A DNA stretch of 64,000 nucleotides from Nannocystis sp. (GTDB taxonomy: Bacteria > Myxococcota_A > Polyangia > Nannocystales > Nannocystaceae): NCBI GenBank assembly GCA_016712315.1, contig JADJRG010000013.1, positions 2,330,001 to 2,394,000 of the forward strand, given 5' to 3'. Positions 1 to 6,591 of this stretch are shown piece by piece. Positions within the stretch are counted from its first letter, which is position 1, and each line of letters begins with the position of its first letter. A model generated the notes under the pieces. The model was not told the origin of the DNA and searched no databases. It saw only the letters and a list, made by a program, of their open reading frames with translations. A program made the translations under genes and the position numbers.

Positions 1-338
1 CGGAGCAGCTCGCGCAGCGGATGGAGTTCGAGCTTCAGCGCGAGAATTCGGAGGCGCAGCGGGTGGTGATCTCGGCGGAGGCGCGGCGAAAGACGCAGCT
101 CATCGACGCGGAGGCGGCCCGTGACGCGCTGGTCGTGCAGGCAGAGGGTGATAAGGCGGCGGCGCTGATCCGGGCGGAGGGGACCGCGAACGCGAACGAG
201 CTGATCAACCGGACGACCACGCCGAACGTGCTCAAGTTCCGGGCGCTCGAGGCGTACCGCGAGCTCGCGCGCTCGAGCAACGCGAAGGTGATCCTGACCG
301 ACGGCAAGAGCGTCCCGCTGCTCAACCTGACGCCGTGA
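1..338 (+). CDS. SPFH/prohibitin-type membrane protein, C-terminal fragment
   Basis: The reading frame is open from the window edge, with EQLAQR in frame before the first Met at position 21, so the gene starts upstream. The visible part is the end of an SPFH (prohibitin/HflC-like) protein: an Ala/Glu/Arg-rich helical stretch (SEAQRVVISAEARRK, then repeated AEAA and AEG units), the ALEAYRELA segment and a short ILTDGKSVPLLNL tail. Proteins of this family form oligomeric rings on membranes and often modulate proteases. The N-terminal anchor and the SPFH domain itself lie outside the window, so the subfamily cannot be fixed. It ends 24 nt before moaB. Confidence 0.75.
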   Translation, partial: EQLAQRMEFELQRENSEAQRVVISAEARRKTQLIDAEAARDALVVQAEGDKAAALIRAEGTANANELINRTTTPNVLKFRALEAYRELARSSNAKVILTDGKSVPLLNLTP

Positions 339-344
339 GCGGTG

Positions 345-350
345 TAGACT
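345..350 (+). promoter_or_regulatory. Putative -10 box (TAGACT) of moaB, leaderless type
   Basis: TAGACT lies 12 nt before the moaB ATG at 363. No Shine-Dalgarno sequence lies between, so transcription may start at or next to the start codon. The arrangement matches boxes ahead of other SD-less genes in this window (tcdA at 12201, ubiB-like at 25553). No convincing -35 was seen. Confidence 0.35.
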
Positions 351-362
351 CGGCGCGCACGT

Positions 363-881
363 ATGAGCGAGCGCGCCTTCATCCCGGTCAACGTCGCGGC
401 ACTGACGATCTCGGACACGCGCACGCTCGCGGAGGATCGGTCGGGGCAGATCCTCGTCGATATGTTGAGCGCGGCCGGGCACAACGTCGCCGCTCGTGAG
501 CTCGTGCGCGACGAGATCGAGGAGATCCGGGGGGCGCTGCGCCGCTGGATCGCGGACCCCTCGGTCGACGTGATCATCACGACGGGCGGGACCGGGGTGA
601 CGCCGCGGGACGTGACGCCCGAGGCGCTCGCGCCGCTGGTGAGCAAGCCGATCCCAGGCTTCGGGGAGCTCTTTCGTTGGCTCTCGTTCGCGGAGATCGG
701 GACGTCGACGATCCAGAGCCGCGCCGAGGCGGCGCTGTGCGACGGGACGTTTGTGTTCCTACTTCCTGGATCGCCTGGCGCGGTCCGTACGGCGCTCGAC
801 AAGATCTTGCTGGCGCAGCTCGATCACCGCCATCGGCCCTGTAACTTCGTCGAGCTGCTGCCGCGGATCCGCGGCCGGTGA
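363..881 (+). CDS. moaB: Molybdenum cofactor biosynthesis protein MoaB
   Basis: A 172-residue single-domain MoaB/Mog family protein. In molybdopterin-cofactor synthesis this family binds molybdopterin, and Mog-type members adenylylate it before metal insertion. Visible signatures are the N-terminal ALTISDTRT strand, the TTGGTGVTPRDVTPEA loop around residue 72-88 and the LLPGSPGAV segment near residue 138. Length and motif order match full-length MoaB. The start codon is an ATG with no Shine-Dalgarno sequence but with a TAGACT box just upstream. No other cofactor gene lies nearby. The codons at about 745-765 (CTA CTT CCT) are unusual for this GC-rich gene. Confidence 0.93.
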   Translation: MSERAFIPVNVAALTISDTRTLAEDRSGQILVDMLSAAGHNVAARELVRDEIEEIRGALRRWIADPSVDVIITTGGTGVTPRDVTPEALAPLVSKPIPGFGELFRWLSFAEIGTSTIQSRAEAALCDGTFVFLLPGSPGAVRTALDKILLAQLDHRHRPCNFVELLPRIRGR

Positions 882-903
882 GCCGCTGCGCGCGCCGGCT
901 CGC

Positions 904-1305
904 TCAGATCACGTCCTCCGAGAGGTCCTCTTCGCGGTGGCGGCCGCTCGGCCGAGGCCGGCTGGCGGCGGGGGCGCTGGGGGCCTCGCGCGGGGCGGGC
1001 TCGCGTGCCGGGGCGTCGTCGCCGGCGGGCAAGCCGTTGATCCGCTCGCGCAGCTCCTTGCCGATCTTGAAGTAGGGCAGGCGCTTGGGCGCGACCTTGA
1101 CCGGGTCGCCGGTGCGCGGGTTTCGGCCCTCGTAGGGCTTGTAGTGGCGGACGGTGAAGGTGCCGAAGCCGCGGATCTCGATCCCTTCGTCGCGCTTCAT
1201 CGCCTCGATCATCGCGTCGAAGATGGTGCTCACGGCCACTTCCGCGCGCGCCTTGGTCAGCTTGGCCTCTTCAGCCACCCTCTCGATGAGTTCGGACTTG
1301 GTCAC
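904..1305 (-). CDS. HU/IHF-family DNA-bending protein with C-terminal tail
   Basis: A 133-residue protein whose first ~92 residues are a complete HU/IHF fold: MTKSELIERVAEEAKLTK start, IEIRGFGTFTVRHYKPYEGRNPRTGD beta-arm region, then KRLPYFKIGKELRERIN. The MTKSELIE start and the RNPRTGD arm resemble IHF-beta, but the partner is not visible here, so HU versus IHF is unresolved. A Pro/Ala/Arg-rich, probably disordered tail of ~40 residues ends in acidic residues; such tails are common in actinobacterial and myxobacterial HU variants. The start is GTG with a GAGGCGAG Shine-Dalgarno sequence 6 nt upstream. It nicks and bends nothing enzymatically; its role is nucleoid architecture. Confidence 0.9.
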   Translation of the reverse strand: MTKSELIERVAEEAKLTKARAEVAVSTIFDAMIEAMKRDEGIEIRGFGTFTVRHYKPYEGRNPRTGDPVKVAPKRLPYFKIGKELRERINGLPAGDDAPAREPAPREAPSAPAASRPRPSGRHREEDLSEDVI

Positions 1306-1330
1306 CGTCGGCTCGCCTCTGTCACCACCG

Positions 1331-1360
1331 ATGCTAAGGCGAAAAATCTAGGCATATCAA
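1331..1360 (-). promoter_or_regulatory. Candidate promoter for the HU/IHF-like gene
   Basis: On the minus strand TTGATA (1360-1355) and TAGCAT (1336-1331) are separated by 18 nt and lie 26 nt upstream of the GTG start. They match the housekeeping consensus at 5/6 and 4/6 positions. The region is an AT-rich island in a GC-rich background. Confidence 0.35.
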
Positions 1361-1463
1361 GGGGTAAGACGATGACCTCGGCGGGGGCGACTTGCCGCGG
1401 TCGGCTCGGGTACAATGGCGGGCGGCGTGGCTCCGTCGCGGGCCATAAAATTCGCGGGAAGAG

Positions 1464-2081
1464 GTGTCTGAGGTGAAGCGTGCCGGGGCTGAGATGGCAG
1501 CAGAGCTGATCGAGAGCGCGAGCGCGGCGGCGCCGACAGAGCTCCGCGAAGGCGCCGAGGAGCTGCTGCTGACGCGGGCGCGCGGCGGCGAGGCTCGGGC
1601 GCTGCGCGAGATCTACGACGCCTATCAAGGGCTGGTGCGGGCCCACCTCCACCGCTTGCTCGGCTCAGACTCCGAGATCGATGACATCACCCAGATCGTC
1701 TTCGCGCGCGCGTTCGGGGCGATCGACCGCTTCCGCGGGGGCTCGACGATCGCGACCTGGCTGTACAGGATCACCGCCAACACCACCCATAACCTGCTGC
1801 GTCAGCGCTACCGCGGGGCTCGCCTCAAGGCGGCGCTGCGGTGGTTCGATGAGGGCCGCGGCGGCCATATGAGCGCGCAGAATATGGACGCCCGCCGGCA
1901 GGCGACGCAGCTCCTGCAGGGGCTGCACCCCGACCTGCGCGAGGTCTTTGTCCTCTATCACCATGAGGGCCTGACGCTGCACGAGATCGCGGCGATCCTC
2001 GAGAAGCCGGTGTCGACGATCGGTGACCGCCTGGGTCGCGCTCGTCGGCGCTTGCACGCGCTGATCGAAGGGGCGCGCTAG
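1464..2081 (+). CDS. ECF-type RNA polymerase sigma factor
   Basis: About 205 residues. After a variable Ala/Glu-rich N terminus come region 2 (ALREIYDAYQGLVRAHLHRLLGS, then EIDDITQIVFARAFGAIDRF and TWLYRITANTTHNLLRQ) and region 4 (HPDLREVFVLYHHEGLTLHEIA, then STIGDRLGRARRRLHALI), the two DNA/core-binding parts of an ECF sigma. There is no region 3, as expected. The start is uncertain: GTG 1464, GTG 1473 or ATG 1494 are in frame; a GGAAGAGG sequence at 1457-1464 best suits 1473. A TACAAT hexamer at 1411-1416 could be its -10. It precedes the membrane FecR-type protein by 10 nt, so the two are almost certainly co-transcribed and work as sigma and regulator. Confidence 0.88.
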   Translation: MSEVKRAGAEMAAELIESASAAAPTELREGAEELLLTRARGGEARALREIYDAYQGLVRAHLHRLLGSDSEIDDITQIVFARAFGAIDRFRGGSTIATWLYRITANTTHNLLRQRYRGARLKAALRWFDEGRGGHMSAQNMDARRQATQLLQGLHPDLREVFVLYHHEGLTLHEIAAILEKPVSTIGDRLGRARRRLHALIEGAR

Positions 2082-2091
2082 GACGACCGAT

Positions 2092-3657
2092 ATGTCTGCT
2101 CCTCCTCCCCCGCCTCGCCGCTATGGCTGCCTCGAGCGCCGCGAAGACGCGGAGCTGGCGGTCAGCGGACGCTTGTCGGAGGCGGCGCGGGAGCGTTATG
2201 AGGATCATTGCTGGCGATGCCGACCCTGCCGTGAGGCGCATGAGCTGCTGGCCGCGATCTACCGCGGGCCGGCGGCGCCGCGGCGGCAGGGGCTCGACGC
2301 GGAGGCCGAGTTTTCGGCGATCTTGATGCGGGTGGCCGAGGCGAAGCGGGCCTCTGTGAGCCCGCTCGGCGCGCTGGGGCTCGCCGGCCTGGTGGCGATG
2401 GCGCTGACCGTGGCGCTGTTTCTGTGGAGCGGCGCGCCGAGCGGCTCACCCTTCTCGCCGAGCTCGCTGGCGCCGATCGCCTACCAAATGCCCGACGACC
2501 CGGTGCGACCGCTCGGCCACCCGGCGATGCTCTACGGGCGGGCGCTGCACGGCTCGGGGAAGCTCTTGGATCCGGCCCAGGAGCCGATCGAGGGCGGCGC
2601 CTTTCGGGTCGGTACGACCTTGGTGACGGAGGCGGGCGAGTCGCTGCAGGCGCAGCTGCTCGGGCGCATGCTGATCAACATCACCCCGAATACGCGGCTG
2701 CGCTGGTCGGCGATCGGCAACGGGCGCGTCGATCTCGAGCTGCTGGGCGGCAACGTAGCGATCCGCTACGAGCGCGAGCCGGAGGATCCGCTGCTGGTGG
2801 TGCACACCCCGTCCGCGGACGTTCACGTGGTCGGCACGGTGTTTACGGTCTCGGTGTCGGACGGAGGCGACGCCGAGGTCGCGGTGCTGCGCGGGCGGGT
2901 CGAGGTGCGCGAGCCGGGCAGCGAGCAGACGATCTCCGAGGTGTGGGCGGGGAATCGGTTCGACGTGAAACGTTCGTTCCACGCCGACGTGGGGCGCCAT
3001 GAGGTCGCGGTCGCGCTGCCGCTCTCGTACGAGACCCGCGGGCGCCGCGCAGGGGCCGTGGACGGCGGGATCCCGACGGATTGGGTGGTGCCCGGGCTTC
3101 CTGATGAGCCGCGCCTGCGCAACGTTGATAACATCGTCGAGATCACCGGCTCACGCCGGCAGGGGCGGGTGCTCCGCGCCTCAGCTCGCAGCCCGAGGGG
3201 GGGCGGCGACGACGGGCAAGCGCTGCTCGAGATGCTGCTCCTCGAGGTCGAGGCGACCCGCACGGAGGCGCTGCAGGCGGAGCTGAGCCGCTGCCGTGAG
3301 CTCTACTTGACGGTCGAGACCCGCTATCGCGCGGCGCAGTGCCTCGGGGACCTGGTCGCCCGCTACGGCGCTCGCGACCAGCCGGAGGTGTGGCTGTTGA
3401 TCGGCGGCCTGCGTATGGACTACGCGGGCGACTATCAGGCGGCGAAGGCCGACTTCCGCCGCTTCCTCGGGCTGGCTCCCGAGCACCCGGAGGCCGAGCT
3501 GGCCCGGTATCGCCTCTGGCTCGCGAGCACCGAGCAAGGGAACATCCAGGAGGCGATCGCGCACGGTCGGGATTATCTGCGGGCGCACCCGACCGGCCGC
3601 TTCGTCGGCCAGGTCCTGCGGCGCTTCCCAGGTCTGACGCGGGAGCTCCAGCCATGA
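2092..3657 (+). CDS. Membrane FecR/TPR protein with anti-sigma zinc finger
   Basis: 521 residues in four parts. Residues 1-60 hold a zinc-finger anti-sigma motif H39-x3-C43-x2-C46, expected to bind the upstream sigma factor. One membrane helix lies at about 93-112. A periplasmic FecR-like domain spans about 170-300 (HTPSADVHVVGTVFTVSV, then WAGNRFDV). The C terminus (about 365-515) has TPR-type helical pairs (YQAAKADFRRFLGLAPEHPE). The fusion of cytoplasmic zinc finger, FecR sensor and TPR domain is recurrent in myxobacteria. It probably holds the sigma factor inactive until an envelope signal arrives. The signal and ligand are not evident from sequence. Confidence 0.82.
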   Translation: MSAPPPPPRRYGCLERREDAELAVSGRLSEAARERYEDHCWRCRPCREAHELLAAIYRGPAAPRRQGLDAEAEFSAILMRVAEAKRASVSPLGALGLAGLVAMALTVALFLWSGAPSGSPFSPSSLAPIAYQMPDDPVRPLGHPAMLYGRALHGSGKLLDPAQEPIEGGAFRVGTTLVTEAGESLQAQLLGRMLINITPNTRLRWSAIGNGRVDLELLGGNVAIRYEREPEDPLLVVHTPSADVHVVGTVFTVSVSDGGDAEVAVLRGRVEVREPGSEQTISEVWAGNRFDVKRSFHADVGRHEVAVALPLSYETRGRRAGAVDGGIPTDWVVPGLPDEPRLRNVDNIVEITGSRRQGRVLRASARSPRGGGDDGQALLEMLLLEVEATRTEALQAELSRCRELYLTVETRYRAAQCLGDLVARYGARDQPEVWLLIGGLRMDYAGDYQAAKADFRRFLGLAPEHPEAELARYRLWLASTEQGNIQEAIAHGRDYLRAHPTGRFVGQVLRRFPGLTRELQP

Positions 3658-3684
3658 GCTGCCCTCGGCGACGCCGTGGATCCG

Positions 3685-3715
3685 TTGAAATTAATTCATT
3701 GTTTTAATTTATAGT
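3685..3715 (+). promoter_or_regulatory. Candidate promoter in an AT-rich island before the 3734 gene
   Basis: TTGAAA (3685-3690) and TATAGT (3710-3715) each match the housekeeping boxes at 5/6, with a long 19-nt spacer. The same island contains a 7-bp inverted repeat, AAATTAA (3688-3694) and TTAATTT (3704-3710), which overlaps the promoter and could be an operator. The transcript would have a leader of only about 10 nt before the ATG at 3734. Confidence 0.4.
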
Positions 3716-3733
3716 CGGCCAAAGGGCGCGACC

Positions 3734-4198
3734 ATGGGGCTCAGTCACACTCTCGTCGATGTGTTCAAGCGCTTGGTCGGGATCGCCAAGGAGCCTGCGG
3801 TGCTGACCCTCGACGACGGCGCGCTCGCGGCGGCGGTCGACGTGGACGAGGACGCGGAGGACGGCGAGGACGACGAGCAGGCGACGGTCGAGGACGACTG
3901 GGCGGACATGCAGGCCTTCGTCGCGCGTTGTGAGGCTGAGGCGCTCGACCTGGCGGGCGTGGACCCCACCGATCCGGACGCCTACTGGGCGATGCACCAG
4001 CGGATCGAGGCCGCTGGCGCGGCAGGGAGCCGCGAGGAGCGGGCGCGCGGGGCCGGCTTCAAGGACGCCCGCCACTGGGACTCGGTGAGCCACTACCTGC
4101 GGGCCCGTTGGTCCGAGCTGGTGAGGGGCGAGGGCGGCGCGTCGGTCCAAGAGAAGGCGGAGTTCCGCGCGGCGGCGGAGCGCGCAGGTCGTCGATAG
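3734..4198 (+). CDS. Acidic hypothetical protein
   Basis: A 154-residue soluble protein that I do not recognise. A short N-terminal helix (LVDVFKRLVGIAKEP) is followed by a strongly acidic stretch (about residues 33-55, EDAEDGEDDEQ) and a helical, Trp-containing C-terminal half (DPDAYWAMHQRIEAAG, ARHWDSVSHYLRARWSEL). It has no signal peptide, membrane segment or Cys. It stands alone: its own AT-rich promoter region lies upstream and the next gene is convergent. The codon pattern is typical of the neighbourhood, so it is probably a native gene of unknown role. Confidence 0.65.
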   Translation: MGLSHTLVDVFKRLVGIAKEPAVLTLDDGALAAAVDVDEDAEDGEDDEQATVEDDWADMQAFVARCEAEALDLAGVDPTDPDAYWAMHQRIEAAGAAGSREERARGAGFKDARHWDSVSHYLRARWSELVRGEGGASVQEKAEFRAAAERAGRR

Positions 4199-4224
4199 TA
4201 ATTTCGCGGCGCCGCGGATCCTTG

Positions 4225-4264
4225 GAAAAACAAAGAAAAAGCCGCCGCGGCGCGGGGCCACGGC
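4225..4264 (-). terminator. Probable terminator of the 4293-4820 lipoprotein gene
   Basis: Reading the minus strand past the lipoprotein stop, a GC-rich self-complementary block (4264-4241) is followed by a U-rich tract corresponding to TTTTTCTTTGTTTTT (4240-4226). The stem is imperfect, so folding should be computed. Confidence 0.4.
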
Positions 4265-4292
4265 AGCTCTCAGGGGCTCAGACCCGTCCGCG

Positions 4293-4820
4293 TCACTTCT
4301 TCAGGGACTTGCAGGCGGCGAGCGCGTTGGCCTGCTGGTCGGCCTGCGAGGCGGTGGTCTCACAAGCGTAGGTCTGGCCGTCGATGGTCCGCGAGACCTG
4401 CACCCAGTAGTTCTTGCCGAGGCCGCCCTCGTTGACGAAGGTGAGCGCCCAGCCGTCGGCGAGGGTCTCTTCGGCCATGTCGGTGCCAGTGTACATGTCG
4501 GTCGCCTCTTTCTTGGCGTCCTCGAGGGTCTTGGGGAAGAAGTCGCCGGCGGGCTTGACGGTGACGACCAAGCCGGTCCCGCGGATCATCTGGCTGCCCA
4601 TCATGTCTTCGATGGTGGCGTCGCCGGGGCCGTCGATCTTGAGGCCGAGCTTGGCGATGTCGTGGGTCTTGGGACCATCAGCCTTGGGGGCGTCGGCCTT
4701 GGGAGCGTCGGCCTTGGCGGCCTCAGCCTTGTCGTCCTTCTTGTCGCCCGTGGCGGCCGGCGTGCCGCCGCCGCAAGCGAAGGAGAGGAGGAGGGGGAGC
4801 GTGATCAGGATGTTGCGCAT
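4293..4820 (-). CDS. Predicted lipoprotein with Lys/Ala/Pro-rich spacer
   Basis: 175 residues. The start is chosen at ATG 4820, because a good AAGGAAG ribosome-binding site precedes it and a lipoprotein signal peptide begins there (MRNILITLPLLLSFAC, lipobox Cys16). The frame is open a further 42 codons upstream, but that part looks non-coding. After the lipid anchor comes a low-complexity KADAPKADAPKADG spacer encoded by 15-nt repeats. A globular domain of about 120 residues follows, with a Cys near its end (YACETTASQADQQANALAACKSLKK). The domain's function is unknown. It is probably anchored in the outer or inner membrane facing the periplasm. Confidence 0.72.
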   Translation of the reverse strand: MRNILITLPLLLSFACGGGTPAATGDKKDDKAEAAKADAPKADAPKADGPKTHDIAKLGLKIDGPGDATIEDMMGSQMIRGTGLVVTVKPAGDFFPKTLEDAKKEATDMYTGTDMAEETLADGWALTFVNEGGLGKNYWVQVSRTIDGQTYACETTASQADQQANALAACKSLKK

Positions 4821-4993
4821 GGGTGCTTCCTTACTGGGCGCGCGAGCGAGCCGTTCAAAAACGCCCACCGCGGCCGGCGGAGGATCGTGCGAAAGCGCGA
4901 GCGCGTCAAGTTTGAGATGTCGACAGCGACGCGCCGAGGTGCGCATGTGGCGCTACCGACAAAGAGGCCGGCGAGCTGTGGTACACGCCGACC

Positions 4994-6235
4994 ATGCGCC
5001 TCGCCCTCCCTGCCTTCCAATTCCGCTTCTTGCCGGCGATGGGGAACGTCATCTACCCCGGAAATTTCCACCCGATCGGCAGCCAGCGGGGCGCGGAGTT
5101 GATGGTCGATCGCGCGCTCTCGAGCGGCGCGCCTGCCCCAGGCGCCGGCGGGCGGTGGCTGGTGGTCGGCGGCTCGGGCGGGTTCGGCTCAGCGGCGCGC
5201 GTGGCTCTTGGGGCAGGTCACGGGGCGCACACGCTCAACGTCTCGCTCGACGCGCAGCCGCAGCCGGAGAGCACCAACAAGATCCGCAAGATCGGCTCGC
5301 CGGGGTTCCACCGCAACGTCGCGATCGAGCGGCGGCTGCGGGCGCTCGGCCTGCGCGCGCGTACGGTCGACGGCGACGCGTTCAGCCCGACGCTGCGCGC
5401 CCAGGCGTTCGCGGCGATCCGCGAGCAGCTCGGCGGGCCGCTGGACGGGCTGGTGTGGGCGCTGGCGGCGCCGCGGGCGACCGACCCGCGCACCGGGAAG
5501 GCGGTGAGCTCGGCGCTGCGGCCGCTGGGTCGCGCGGTGAAGGTGAAGACGTTCAGCGGGCGTGAGGGGGCTGAGTCGCCGAAGATCGTCGAGTTCGAGC
5601 TGACGCCGGGCTCGCCCGAGGAGGCGATCGCGACGATCTACGTGATGGGCGGGCGGGTGATCGAGGAGTGGGTGCAGGAGCTGCTGGCCGCCGAGCTGCT
5701 GGCGCCGGGCTTCCGCCTGCTGACGATCTCGTACCGCGGTAACCCGCTGAACGAGGCGATCTACCGCAACGGCCTGATCGGGCTGGCGAAGGCGGACCTC
5801 GAGTTCACGACGCGGGCGCTCGATGCTGTCCTAAAAGACAGGGTCGGCGGACGGGCGCTGGCGGTCGAAGGCCCAGCGGTGGTGACCGAGGCTTCTGGCG
5901 GGATCCCCGGCGTACCCTTCTATATGGCGCTGCTGCGCGAGGCGATGGCCGAGCGCTTCGAGGACCCGCTCGCGTCGATGCAGCGGCTCTTCGCTGAGAA
6001 GAACGGGCGGGTCGGCGAGCCGGTGGTCGATGAGGAGGGGCTGGTGCGTATGGACGATCGGGAGCTCGATCCGGCGGTGCAAGGGCCGCTGGCGGCGCGC
6101 TTCGCCGGCTATGAGGTCGGGGCGCCCTTCGAGGTGGAGCTCTACGAGCGCTTCCTCCGCGAGTACGCGCGCACTCGCGGCTTCGAGGTCGAGGGCGTCG
6201 ATTACGCGGCCGAGTTCGACACCGACGCGCTCTGA
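4994..6235 (+). CDS. fabV: Trans-2-enoyl-CoA/ACP reductase FabV
   Basis: 413 residues, matching the ~400-residue FabV family rather than the shorter FabI. It catalyses the NAD(P)H-dependent last reduction of fatty-acid elongation and is naturally triclosan-tolerant. Seen in the sequence: an N-terminal YPGNFHPIGSQRGAE segment, the nucleotide-binding WLVVGGSGGFGSAARVA loop (about 55-70), the catalytic Y-x8-K pair Tyr257/Lys266 (IYRNGLIGLAK), and VVTEASGGIPGVPFYMALL towards the end. The family's usual PRxxGFIC start is replaced by PAFQFRFLPAMGN. The gene is monocistronic, with no clear ribosome-binding site. At 5822-5845 an AT-rich palindrome forces the rare codon run CTA AAA GAC AGG. Confidence 0.9.
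   Translation: MRLALPAFQFRFLPAMGNVIYPGNFHPIGSQRGAELMVDRALSSGAPAPGAGGRWLVVGGSGGFGSAARVALGAGHGAHTLNVSLDAQPQPESTNKIRKIGSPGFHRNVAIERRLRALGLRARTVDGDAFSPTLRAQAFAAIREQLGGPLDGLVWALAAPRATDPRTGKAVSSALRPLGRAVKVKTFSGREGAESPKIVEFELTPGSPEEAIATIYVMGGRVIEEWVQELLAAELLAPGFRLLTISYRGNPLNEAIYRNGLIGLAKADLEFTTRALDAVLKDRVGGRALAVEGPAVVTEASGGIPGVPFYMALLREAMAERFEDPLASMQRLFAEKNGRVGEPVVDEEGLVRMDDRELDPAVQGPLAARFAGYEVGAPFEVELYERFLREYARTRGFEVEGVDYAAEFDTDAL
5827..5840. repeat. TGTC-N6-GACA palindrome (inside fabV)
   Basis: CTGTC CTAAAA GACAG; 5-bp arms with a 6-nt spacer. The T begins at codon position 3 of the host gene, and the element introduces rare codons. Confidence 0.6.
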
Positions 6236-6251
6236 GGCGCGACGCGGGCCG

Positions 6252-6518
6252 CTAGTCGCGGTTGTCGTCGCTCTCCCCGGCGGGGCCCTCCTCGTGGACG
6301 CCGTCCTCCTCGCCGGGTTCGAGCTCGATCGACCAATTGATCTTGTGGAGGATGATCCGACGGCGCAGCGCGTGGCGGGAGATCCCCAGCGCCTCGGCGG
6401 CCCTGCCGATCGAGCCGGTGTTCGCCAGCGCGAGCTCGCAGAGGCGCCGCTCGACGGTGTCCAAATTAAAAGTGTCGATGGCGATGCGTGGCTTGGTCGG
6501 TGGGTCGCTCTTGCTCAT
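6252..6518 (-). CDS. Small Fis-type helix-turn-helix protein
   Basis: 88 residues starting at ATG 6518; the frame stays open upstream, but the Ala/Ser/Pro-rich extension is not convincing. Residues ~15-60 form a Fis-family (HTH_8) DNA-binding domain: TVERRLCELALANTGSIGRAAEALGISRHALRRRI, the type normally found at the C terminus of sigma-54 activators. Here it stands alone without AAA+ or receiver domains, and has a short acidic tail (EEDGVHEEGPAGESDDNRD). It could be a nucleoid or accessory transcription factor, or the detached output domain of a regulator encoded elsewhere. The next gene downstream on the plus strand is fabV, which converges on it. Confidence 0.75.
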   Translation of the reverse strand: MSKSDPPTKPRIAIDTFNLDTVERRLCELALANTGSIGRAAEALGISRHALRRRIILHKINWSIELEPGEEDGVHEEGPAGESDDNRD

Positions 6519-6591
6519 GACAGTTCGCCTCAGACGACATGGTAGAAACCGCGCATGTGGGCTGTCAATCGGCCGCGGGGACGGCGCGGCG

